Assembly (NCBI GenBank): GCA_963457535.1
Contig: OY734803.1
Span: 1,364,001-1,428,000 of the forward strand
Origin: JAHRAW01 sp028066695
GTDB taxonomy: Bacteria; Pseudomonadota; Gammaproteobacteria; Arenicellales; Poriferihabitantaceae
Length of the DNA: 64,000 nt
Direction of reading: 5' to 3'
Part shown: one piece after another, positions 1 to 6,659 of the stretch
Numbering within the stretch: position 1 is the first letter of the stretch
How the letters are laid out: each line of letters starts with the position of its first letter
Notes under the pieces: generated by a model
The model's input: only the letters and a program-made list of their open reading frames with translations
The model's database searches: none
Told to the model about the DNA's origin: nothing
Translations under genes and position numbers: made by a program

Positions 1-288
1 CGCGCGCGCGGGATTGAGCCGCGGATTGTGGATTATTTGCACAATCCGCCGGACGCGCAGAAGTTGCGCGAGATTACGCGGTTGCTCGGCTGTTCCATCG
101 GCGACATCATGCGGCGCGGCGAAAAACTCTACGGGCAGGTGGTGCCGGAGGGCGCGTCGCCGGAGGAGCGGCTGATAGACCTGGTGGCGCGGCATCCGAT
201 TTTGCTGGAGCGGCCGATCGTGTTTCACAACGGCCGCGCCGCGGTCGGGCGGCCGCCGGAAAATGTGCTGAAGATTTTTGACGAGTGA
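1..288 (+). CDS. ArsC-family reductase, 3' part only
   Basis: The reading frame is open from the first base of the window, so the true start and the N-terminal active-site Cys region lie outside. What remains is the C-terminal ~95 residues of an ArsC/Spx-type thioredoxin-fold protein: a GIEPRIVDYL-type strand followed by NPPD, a helix with LREITRLLG, an ERPIVFHNGRAAVGRPP segment and a final VLKIFDE helix. In ArsC relatives the RPIV segment and the GRPPENVL end are typical, and the family reduces arsenate with glutathione or thioredoxin. The GTG at position 28 could be mistaken for a start, but homology clearly continues upstream of it. The stop codon overlaps the GTG start of the next gene (GTGA), so the two are probably cotranscribed. 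Substrate cannot be confirmed without the catalytic cysteine. Confidence 0.75.
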   Translation, partial: RARGIEPRIVDYLHNPPDAQKLREITRLLGCSIGDIMRRGEKLYGQVVPEGASPEERLIDLVARHPILLERPIVFHNGRAAVGRPPENVLKIFDE

Positions 289-893
289 AGGAAAAAATGT
301 CCAAGGTCGCGGAAAGGACCGCATCTATACCACTTAAAAAGACCGTCCGCTTCACCGAAATGGCGAAAGGTGACGCCGGGGAATACGCGCTGCTGCACCG
401 CCTGGAGCAGGACTACATCCGCGAATTGCCGGCGCGGCTGCTGGCCGCGTTGCGCGAATTGGAGAACTCGCTGTCCGGCTACCGCGTCTCGCGCCTGGAG
501 CATTCGCTGCAGTCGGCGACGCGCGCGCACCGCGCCGGCGAGAGTGAGGAGATGGTCGCGGCCGCGTTATTGCACGACATCGGCGACGGACTCGCGCCGC
601 ACACGCATGGCGAGATGGCCGCGGCGATTTTGAAACCGTATGTGTCCGAGCGCACCTATTGGATCGTCAAACATCACGGCGTTTTTCAGATGTATTACTA
701 CGCCCACCACCTCGGCGGCGACCGCCACGCGCGCGACCGTTTCAAGTCGCACAAATGGTTTCAGGATTGCGCGGACTTTTGCGAGAAATACGACCAGAAC
801 TGCTTTGACCCGGACTATCCGTCGGAGTCGCTGGAGTTTTTCGCGCCGATTTTGGAGCGGGTGTTCGCGAAACCGCGAAAAGAGTTTTTGTGA
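285..893 (+). CDS. HD-domain protein, PhnZ/TmpB-like
   Basis: A 202-residue HD-fold metalloprotein. The core reads LEHSLQSA, then EMVAAALLHDIGDGL, where H and D of LLHDIGD are metal ligands, and later IVKHHG with a further metal-binding His pair. The LEHSLQ...EMV.AALLHD pattern resembles PhnZ and TmpB, the HD-domain mixed-valent di-iron oxygenases that cleave hydroxylated aminophosphonates, more than plain phosphohydrolases. The C-terminal third (YYAHHLGGDRHARDRF, CEKYDQNCFDPDYPS) matches a widespread uncharacterised proteobacterial HD branch. The start is GTG at 285, overlapping the previous stop by four bases; ATG at 297 is an alternative. The substrate is unknown and oxygenase activity is inferred from motif resemblance only. 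Confidence 0.7.
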   Translation: MKEKMSKVAERTASIPLKKTVRFTEMAKGDAGEYALLHRLEQDYIRELPARLLAALRELENSLSGYRVSRLEHSLQSATRAHRAGESEEMVAAALLHDIGDGLAPHTHGEMAAAILKPYVSERTYWIVKHHGVFQMYYYAHHLGGDRHARDRFKSHKWFQDCADFCEKYDQNCFDPDYPSESLEFFAPILERVFAKPRKEFL

Positions 894-925
894 GGGCGGG
901 CGGTCGCTGCCGCCCCGACCCTCAC
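890..925. terminator. Stem-loop between convergent genes
   Basis: Outer arms GTGAGGG (890-896) and CCCTCAC (919-925) enclose inner arms GGGCGG (898-903) and CCGCCC (910-915). The structure contains the stop codons of both the HD gene and gyrB, which converge here with only 28 bases between them. It can fold in either transcript. There is no long U-run, so efficient intrinsic termination is not assured. Confidence 0.5.
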
Positions 926-3342
926 ACGTCCAAATTCACCACCGAAAACGCGTTTTCGCGGATGAAGTCGCGGCGCGGGCCGACCTGGTCGCCCATCAGC
1001 GTGGTGAAAATTTCATCGGCGCCGACCGCGTCTTCCAGCGTCACCTGCAGCAGGCGGCGCGCGGCCGGGTCCATCGTGGTCTCCCACAATTGCTCCGGAT
1101 TCATCTCGCCGAGCCCCTTGTAGCGCTGGATGCTGACGCCCTTTTTGACCTGCGCAAACACCGCGGCGACCGCCTCGGCGAAGGTGTCGCAGTTTGCCGG
1201 CTCGGATTCGCCGTAGGCGACTTGCAGCGCGCCGCGCTCAAATTCGCGCAGACGCGCCGACCAGGCGATCATGCCGCGGTATTCGCTGCTTTTGAAGAAG
1301 CCGGCGCCGAATTCAAAATGCTCTTCCAGGCCGTAGCGGCGGCGCGTCACGACAAGCCCGCCCTCTTTCGCCTCCACCTGATAACTGGAAACATCGGATT
1401 TCGCCGGTTTGGCGCGCGCCAGCGCCTTGCCGAGCGCGGCGGCGATGCGTTTCATCGCCTTGGGCGCGTCCAAATCCTCCTCCATGACCGGCTCAATCGC
1501 CAGCAGCGCGTCCAGCGCGGCGCGGGGATAACGCCGCTCCAGCCGCGCCAGGGTGTCGCCGACCGCCTGAAATTCGGCGACCGCCGACTTTAACTCGGCG
1601 CCGCGCAATTCGCGCCCGCCGTGCAGGCGAATCCGCGCCTGATCGCCGGCGCGCGCCAGCAGGAACTCCGCCATTTCCGGGTCATCCTTGACATAGCGCT
1701 CCTTTTTGCTCGCGGTGATTTTATACAGCGGCGGCTGCGCGATATAGACGTGGCCGCGGTCAATCAACTCGCGCATTTGCCGGAAGAAAAAGGTCAGTAG
1801 CAAAGTGCGGATGTGCGAGCCGTCCACATCGGCGTCGGTCATCAAAATGATGCGGTGATAGCGCAGTTTTCCGGCGTCAAAATCCTCGGCGCCGATGCCG
1901 GTGCCGAGGGCGGTGATCAGCGTGGCGACCTCGTCCGAGGTCAGCATTTTGTCGTAGCGCGCCTTTTCCACATTCAAAATCTTGCCTTTCAGCGGCAAAA
2001 TCGCCTGAAACTGGCGGTCGCGCGCCTGTTTGGCGCTGCCGCCGGCCGAGTCGCCCTCCACCAGATAAATCTCGCATTTCGCCGGGTCGCGCTCCTGGCA
2101 ATCGGCGAGTTTTCCGGGCAGGCCGCCCAGATCCAGCGCGCTTTTGCGGCGGGTCATGTCGCGCGCCTTGCGCGCCGCCTCGCGCGCGCGCGCCGATTCC
2201 ACGATGCGCTGCGCGATTTGGCGGGCATCGGCCGGGCGCTCCTGCAGAAAATTGCCGAGATGCTCGGAAACCAGCGATTCCACCACGCCTTTTACCTGCG
2301 AGGACACCAATTTGTCCTTGGTTTGCGAGGAAAAGCGCGGGTCGGGCATTTTCACCGACAAAACCGCGCTCAGCCCCTCGCGGCAGTCATCGCCGCTGAG
2401 CGCCACTTTTTCCTTTTTCGCCAGCCCCAACTGGTTGACATAGCCGTTCAGGGTGCGCGTCATGGAGGCGCGCAGCCCGGCGAGGTGCGAGCCGCCGTCC
2501 CCCTGCGGAATGTTGTTGGTGTAGCAAAAGGTGTTTTCCTGGTAGGAATCGTTCCATTGCATCGCCAATTCCACCTGCACCCCGCCTTTTTTGCCGGACA
2601 TGGTGAAAACATGCGGGTGCAGCGCGGTTTTTTTCTGGTTGAGGTGGCTGACGAAGGCGGCGATTCCGCCCTCGTATTCAAAAATGTCGCGCTGGTCGCT
2701 GCGCTCGTCGTGGAGTTCAATGCGGATGCCGGAATTGAGGAAGGACAATTCGCGCAGGCGTTTGGCCAAAATGTCGTAGTGAAACCGGCGCGTGCCGAAA
2801 ATCTGCGGGTCCGGCGAAAAGGCGATGGTAGTGCCGGTCTGCTTGGTGGCGCCGTCGGCGGCGAGGCGGCCGCGCGGCTTGCCGCGGCGGAATTCCTGGC
2901 GGTGAATTTTGCCGTCGCGGCGGATTTCCAGTTCCAGATTCTCGGACAGCGCATTGACCACCGAGACGCCCACGCCGTGCAGCCCGCCGGAGACCTTGTA
3001 GGAGTTGTGGTCAAATTTGCCGCCGGCGTGGAGCACGGTCATGATGACCTCGGCCGCGCTTTTCCCCTCGCCTTTGAGGGTGTCGGTGGGGATGCCGCGC
3101 CCGTCGTCATAGACCATGACCGATTCATCGGCGCGGATAGTGACGCGGATTTCGCTGCAGAAACCGGCGAGGGCTTCGTCAATGGAGTTGTCCACCACCT
3201 CAAAAACCATGTGGTGCAAACCGGTGCCGTCATCGGTGTCGCCGATATACATGCCGGGGCGTTTGCGCACCGCCTCCAGGCCCTTGAGGACGGTGATGCT
3301 GCTGGAATCGTATTTTTTGGGGGCTTTTTTGGGCATGGTCAT
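922..3342 (-). CDS. gyrB: DNA gyrase subunit B
   Basis: An 806-residue GyrB, close to the E. coli length of 804, so it has the ~170-residue insert in the C-terminal half typical of Gram-negative gyrases. GHKL ATPase motifs are visible near the N-terminus (VVDNSIDEALAGF, YDDGRGIP, GGLHGVGVSVVNALS). They are followed by the TOPRIM region with EGDSAGGSAKQARDR and DADVDGSHIRTLLLTF, and the C-terminal QRYKGLGEMNPEQLWETTMD. It pairs with GyrA to introduce negative supercoils using ATP. It lies downstream of dnaN on the same strand, but with a 187-base gap carrying two parS-like palindromes rather than recF. The start ATG at 3342 gives an N-terminus MTMPKKAPKKYDSSSI; a second ATG is two codons in. 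Confidence 0.98.
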   Translation of the reverse strand: MTMPKKAPKKYDSSSITVLKGLEAVRKRPGMYIGDTDDGTGLHHMVFEVVDNSIDEALAGFCSEIRVTIRADESVMVYDDGRGIPTDTLKGEGKSAAEVIMTVLHAGGKFDHNSYKVSGGLHGVGVSVVNALSENLELEIRRDGKIHRQEFRRGKPRGRLAADGATKQTGTTIAFSPDPQIFGTRRFHYDILAKRLRELSFLNSGIRIELHDERSDQRDIFEYEGGIAAFVSHLNQKKTALHPHVFTMSGKKGGVQVELAMQWNDSYQENTFCYTNNIPQGDGGSHLAGLRASMTRTLNGYVNQLGLAKKEKVALSGDDCREGLSAVLSVKMPDPRFSSQTKDKLVSSQVKGVVESLVSEHLGNFLQERPADARQIAQRIVESARAREAARKARDMTRRKSALDLGGLPGKLADCQERDPAKCEIYLVEGDSAGGSAKQARDRQFQAILPLKGKILNVEKARYDKMLTSDEVATLITALGTGIGAEDFDAGKLRYHRIILMTDADVDGSHIRTLLLTFFFRQMRELIDRGHVYIAQPPLYKITASKKERYVKDDPEMAEFLLARAGDQARIRLHGGRELRGAELKSAVAEFQAVGDTLARLERRYPRAALDALLAIEPVMEEDLDAPKAMKRIAAALGKALARAKPAKSDVSSYQVEAKEGGLVVTRRRYGLEEHFEFGAGFFKSSEYRGMIAWSARLREFERGALQVAYGESEPANCDTFAEAVAAVFAQVKKGVSIQRYKGLGEMNPEQLWETTMDPAARRLLQVTLEDAVGADEIFTTLMGDQVGPRRDFIRENAFSVVNLDV

Positions 3343-3388
3343 GAAGGGTTTCCGAGGGCGGATCGGCCGGCGGGGGGCGGGGTGGGCC

Positions 3389-3408
3389 GATGTTTCATAT
3401 GAAACATC
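3389..3408. promoter_or_regulatory. parS-like palindrome 1
   Basis: GATGTTTCATATGAAACATC is a perfect 20-bp palindrome. Its 16-bp core TGTTTCATATGAAACA differs from the widely conserved ParB-binding parS consensus TGTTTCACGTGAAACA only in the central dinucleotide (TA instead of CG). It lies in the dnaN-gyrB gap, close to the presumed origin, where chromosomal parS sites normally cluster. ParB binding is inferred. Confidence 0.7.
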
Positions 3409-3481
3409 GAGGGGAATATTCCCAAAATCTGGGCGGAAATGCCAGCGGAAATGTTGGGTTCGGCGGGTTCGGGCGGGCGCG

Positions 3482-3501
3482 GATGTTTCATATGAAACAT
3501 C
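3482..3501. promoter_or_regulatory. parS-like palindrome 2
   Basis: This is an exact second copy of the palindrome at 3389, 93 bp away, and here it extends by one more base pair on each side (GG...CC, 3481-3502). Between the two copies lies a smaller perfect palindrome, GGGAATATTCCC (3412-3423). No other copy was seen in this window. Confidence 0.7.
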
Positions 3502-3529
3502 CGCGCAAACTGGCGGTCGCGCCGGCGCG

Positions 3530-4645
3530 TTACAGCCGCACCGGCATAACCAGCCACAGCGTCCGCTCGTCGTCCGGCTGTTTCAGGATGCAGACATTGT
3601 CCTCGGAGCGAATGTGCAGTTCAATGGTGTCGCCGACCGCGGCGCGCGCGACATCGCTCAGGTATTCCACGTTGTAGCCGGCCGACATCGGCTTGCCGCT
3701 GTATTTGACCGCGACCTCTTCCACCGCCTCCTCCTGCTCCATGTTCTTGCCGGTGATGCGCATGGTGCCGTCCTCCAGCGCGATTTGCACGCCGCGCCCC
3801 TGGTCGCCGCTGGAGACCAGCACGCCGGCGCGGCTCAGCACATCCAGAAACGCCAGCCGCTCAATGCCGACCACGACATCGGGCTCCTTCTCAAAAACCC
3901 CCTTGAATTCGGGGAATTTTCCGTCGATCAGTTTGGTGATCAGCGTGGTGCCGCTCTTGCTGAGTTTCAGGTGGTAGGGGTTGATTTCCACCATCAATTC
4001 GGCGTCCTCACCCTCGTCGGCGGCGATGAAGCGGTTGATCTCCAAAATCGCCTTGCGCGGCACGATCAGTTTGCGCGTCTCCTTGCCGCCGAGTTCCACG
4101 TCCACCTCGGACTGCGCCAGGCGGTGGCCGTTGGTGGCGATCGCCCGCAGCATGTTGTTTTCCAGTTCCACCAGCACGCCGTTCAGGTAGTAGCGGACAT
4201 CCTGCACCGCCATCGCGAACGAGGTTTTGTCCAGCAGGGCTTTCAGCGTCAACTGGTTCATTTTGAAGCGCTCCTCCCATTTGTCCTCCTTGATGCGCGG
4301 GAAGTCGGTCGGGTCCAGCGTATTGAGCGTGTAGCGGCTGCGCGCCGAGACGATCAGCACTTTGTTTTTGTCCACGGAAACGGTGATCGGCGCGCTTTCC
4401 GGAAGCATGCGGACGATGTCCAGCGCCTTCTGCATCGGCACCGTGAACGAGCCGTCCTCGCCCTCAATCTTGGCGACCGACTCGGAGATCTCCACCTCCA
4501 TATCGGTGCCGGTGGCGATCAGTTCGCCGCCGTGCACGCCGACATGCAGGTGCGCCAGCATCGGCAGCGTCTGGCGTTTTTCAACCACGCTGCCGGCGCG
4601 AGAGAGTATTGGGAGGATTTTCTCCCGGTCAACTTTGATGTTCAT
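3530..4645 (-). CDS. dnaN: DNA polymerase III beta sliding clamp
   Basis: A 371-residue clamp protein of usual length (E. coli 366), built of three similar domains. N-terminal MNIKVDREKILPILSRAGSVVEKRQTLPML and C-terminal YLSDVARAAVGDTIELHI...NVCILKQPDDERTLWLVMPVRL are characteristic; the final LVMPVRL is the conserved DnaN end with the hydrophobic pocket residues. It forms a ring dimer that tethers polymerase III to DNA and binds Hda and other clamp-binding proteins. It follows dnaA on the minus strand after a 263-base AT-rich gap and precedes gyrB. ATG at 4645. Confidence 0.98.
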   Translation of the reverse strand: MNIKVDREKILPILSRAGSVVEKRQTLPMLAHLHVGVHGGELIATGTDMEVEISESVAKIEGEDGSFTVPMQKALDIVRMLPESAPITVSVDKNKVLIVSARSRYTLNTLDPTDFPRIKEDKWEERFKMNQLTLKALLDKTSFAMAVQDVRYYLNGVLVELENNMLRAIATNGHRLAQSEVDVELGGKETRKLIVPRKAILEINRFIAADEGEDAELMVEINPYHLKLSKSGTTLITKLIDGKFPEFKGVFEKEPDVVVGIERLAFLDVLSRAGVLVSSGDQGRGVQIALEDGTMRITGKNMEQEEAVEEVAVKYSGKPMSAGYNVEYLSDVARAAVGDTIELHIRSEDNVCILKQPDDERTLWLVMPVRL

Positions 4646-4908
4646 GTTTGATCTCTTAGTAGTAGTGGTAATGGTCTCGGTGGATATGTGAACAACCGGT
4701 ATTTTGTCTGTAAAATCAATAACTTAAAACAAATCGTGGAAAGTATAACGCCACCGCAAAGCATTGTAAAACGAAACCGCGGCCTGTGGGTAAATTATTC
4801 GCAGAAATTAATCACAAGTTGCAAACAAAAATTCGCGGGTTTTCCCGCGGTTATCCACGGACAATTCACCGGATATTCACAGTCAATTTTTCAAATAAAT
4901 TGCCGACG
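4646..4908. other. Candidate oriC / DnaA-box cluster
   Basis: This gap between dnaN and dnaA is much more AT-rich than its surroundings and carries several 9-mers within one mismatch or so of the DnaA box TTATNCACA. They are TGTGAACAA (4687-4695, reverse strand), TGTGGGTAA (4785-4793, reverse strand), TTAATCACA (4808-4816), TTATCCACG (4851-4859) and ATATTCACA (4873-4881). At the dnaN end, a TAGTAGTAGTGGTAA run (from 4657) resembles the DnaA-trio element that lies beside a DnaA box in well-studied origins. The region could be the origin or a DnaA-controlled leader of dnaN. The dnaA upstream gap (6334-6659) is the alternative origin location but shows weaker boxes. Confidence 0.55.
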
Positions 4909-6333
4909 CTAATTGCCGAACAGGCGCTGCAGGTTGCGGTGGTCCTCGCGGATTTTCGCGTCGCTCTGCAGCAACTCGGAAATCTTGCGATGCGCGTGCA
5001 AAACCGTGGTGTGGTCGCGCCCGCCGAAGCGGTCGCCGATCTGCGACAGACTGATGCTGGTGCATTCCTTGGCGAAATACATCGCGAGTTGCCGCGGACG
5101 CGCGATGTTGCGCGAGCGTTTTTTGGACAGGAGGTCGCCGACGCGCAACTTGTAATACTCGGCCACGGTTTGCTGAATGTTTTCAATGCTGGTGCGCCGT
5201 TCCTGATGCGCGAGGCGCTCGCGCAACGCTTCGCGCGCGAGTTCCACATCCAGCGGGCGGTGGGTGAAACGCGCCGCGGCCAGCACCGTGTGCAGCCCGC
5301 CTTCCAGTTCGCGCACATTGGAGCGCACCACGCCGGCGATAAACAGCGCGACATCGTCCGGCAATTCGGCGCCGCGCTCCAGCGCCTTCTTCTCCAAAAT
5401 CGCCGCGCGCGTCTCCAGTTCCGGCGGCTCAATGCCGACGGTGAGCCCGCCGCCGAAACGCGAAATCAGCCGCTGGTCCACATCGGGAATCGCGGTCGGC
5501 GTGCGGTCGCTGGTGATGATGATCTGCTGCTTGCCTTCCAGCAGCGTGTTGAAGGTGTGGAAGAATTCCTCCTGCGACTGCATTTTGCGCTTGAAAAACT
5601 GAATGTCGTCGATCAGCAGCGCGCTGAGCGAGCGGTAGTGGTTCTTGAACTCGGCCATCGCGTTGTTTTTCAGCGCCTTCACCATGTCGTTGACGAACGC
5701 CTCGGACGACACATAGCGGATGCGCGCGCGCGGATTGCGCTGCAGCATCAAATGTCCGGCGGCCTGCATCAGGTGGGTCTTGCCGAGGCCGACCCCGCCG
5801 AAGATGAAAAGCGGGTTGGAGCCGTTGCCGCTGCCCGGGTGTTCGCCGACCTGCAGCGCGGCGGCGCGCGCCAATTGGTTGGAGTTGCCTTCCACATGCT
5901 TGTCAAAGGTGTAATTGGTGTTCATGGTGTCGGCGGCGTAGGGGCGCGCCGCGCCGCGCGTGGCGCCGTTGGCGCCGGCGTACCCGTTGGCGCGAAACCC
6001 CGCGCCGCCATTGGCTTTTTCGGCGCCATTTCCTACAACCCCGGAGCCGCTTCCATTCCCGTTGGAAGATTCCAGCGCGCCCGGCGATTCGTGCCGGCCG
6101 ATTTCCACCTGCACCAAAGTGACGCCGGCGTCCACCGAGCGCAGCGTTTCCTCAATCACGCCGGCCAGATTCGCCTTCACATAGTCCAGCACATAGCGGT
6201 TCGGCGCGAGGAGTTTTAAGGTGCCGTTATTTTGCACCGGGTGCAGCGGCGCGATCCATGCGTCAATGTCGGCCGCCGGAATGCGCGCGCGCATCTGCTC
6301 TACGCAGGCATTCCAAGTCGCGGGCGGCGTCAT
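4909..6333 (-). CDS. dnaA: Chromosomal replication initiator DnaA
   Basis: A 474-residue DnaA. Domain I runs from MTPPATWNACVEQMRARIP to about residue 85. Domain II is a Gly/Asn/Ala-rich linker (NGNGSGSGVVGNG to GANGATRG, roughly 90-130). Domain III is an AAA+ module with Walker A GGVGLGKTH, Walker B LLIDDIQFF and sensor segments (ITSDRTPTAIPDVDQRLISRF). Domain IV ends with the DNA-binding signature FGGRDHTTVLHAHRKI. The protein binds DnaA boxes and opens oriC in its ATP form. It is the first gene of the minus-strand replication block; a cluster of DnaA-box-like sites lies immediately downstream. ATG at 6333. Confidence 0.98.
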   Translation of the reverse strand: MTPPATWNACVEQMRARIPAADIDAWIAPLHPVQNNGTLKLLAPNRYVLDYVKANLAGVIEETLRSVDAGVTLVQVEIGRHESPGALESSNGNGSGSGVVGNGAEKANGGAGFRANGYAGANGATRGAARPYAADTMNTNYTFDKHVEGNSNQLARAAALQVGEHPGSGNGSNPLFIFGGVGLGKTHLMQAAGHLMLQRNPRARIRYVSSEAFVNDMVKALKNNAMAEFKNHYRSLSALLIDDIQFFKRKMQSQEEFFHTFNTLLEGKQQIIITSDRTPTAIPDVDQRLISRFGGGLTVGIEPPELETRAAILEKKALERGAELPDDVALFIAGVVRSNVRELEGGLHTVLAAARFTHRPLDVELAREALRERLAHQERRTSIENIQQTVAEYYKLRVGDLLSKKRSRNIARPRQLAMYFAKECTSISLSQIGDRFGGRDHTTVLHAHRKISELLQSDAKIREDHRNLQRLFGN

Positions 6334-6376
6334 CGTTGTTGGTGTCGGCGTTGGTTATGATTTTCAGCGGGCGCGC

Positions 6377-6405
6377 AGTATAATTGCGACGCAAAAACAT
6401 TTCCA
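6377..6405 (-). promoter_or_regulatory. Probable dnaA promoter
   Basis: On the minus strand TGGAAA (6405-6400) and TATACT (6382-6377) are separated by 17 bases, about 45 bases upstream of the dnaA ATG. A TGTGGAAAT 9-mer overlapping the -35 is two mismatches from a DnaA box, so autoregulation is possible. The rest of the 6334-6565 gap is AT-rich and otherwise featureless. Confidence 0.45.
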
Positions 6406-6565
6406 CATTTGCAATCATAAAATCTATTGATAATTTTTAATCTCGCGCAAAAATTTGCAAAAAAGTTTTGCAGCAAAAATTAAATTGCGCATGACTTCGG
6501 CGCGCCCGGCCATTTCAAATTGCAATTTTCCCGCGCGTATTTTTTCACTGCTACAATCCGCCAAC

Positions 6566-6659
6566 GCCCGAAAAATCCCTGCGAAAAAAGTCCCGCGAAA
6601 ATCCCCGCGGAAAATCTTCGCTTAAAACACCCGCAAAAAATCCCTTCAGAAAACCCGCC
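6566..6659 (+). repeat. Degenerate 12-15 nt tandem repeat
   Basis: The 94 bases before the next gene consist of about seven imperfect units of the form CGAAAA-n-TCCCCG: for example CGAAAAAAGTCCCG, CGAAAATCCCCG and CGGAAAATCTTCG. A-tracts recur every 12-15 bases. Similar arrays lie at 16923-17155, 44012-44062, 56520-56715 and 63421-63500. Function is unknown; phased A-tracts could bend DNA. Confidence 0.6.

Noticed and set aside
1813..3402. 529-codon open frame on the plus strand across gyrB
   Set aside because: Antisense shadow of gyrB; composition (Ala, Gly, His, Arg, Val rich) is typical of the complement of GC-rich coding sequence.
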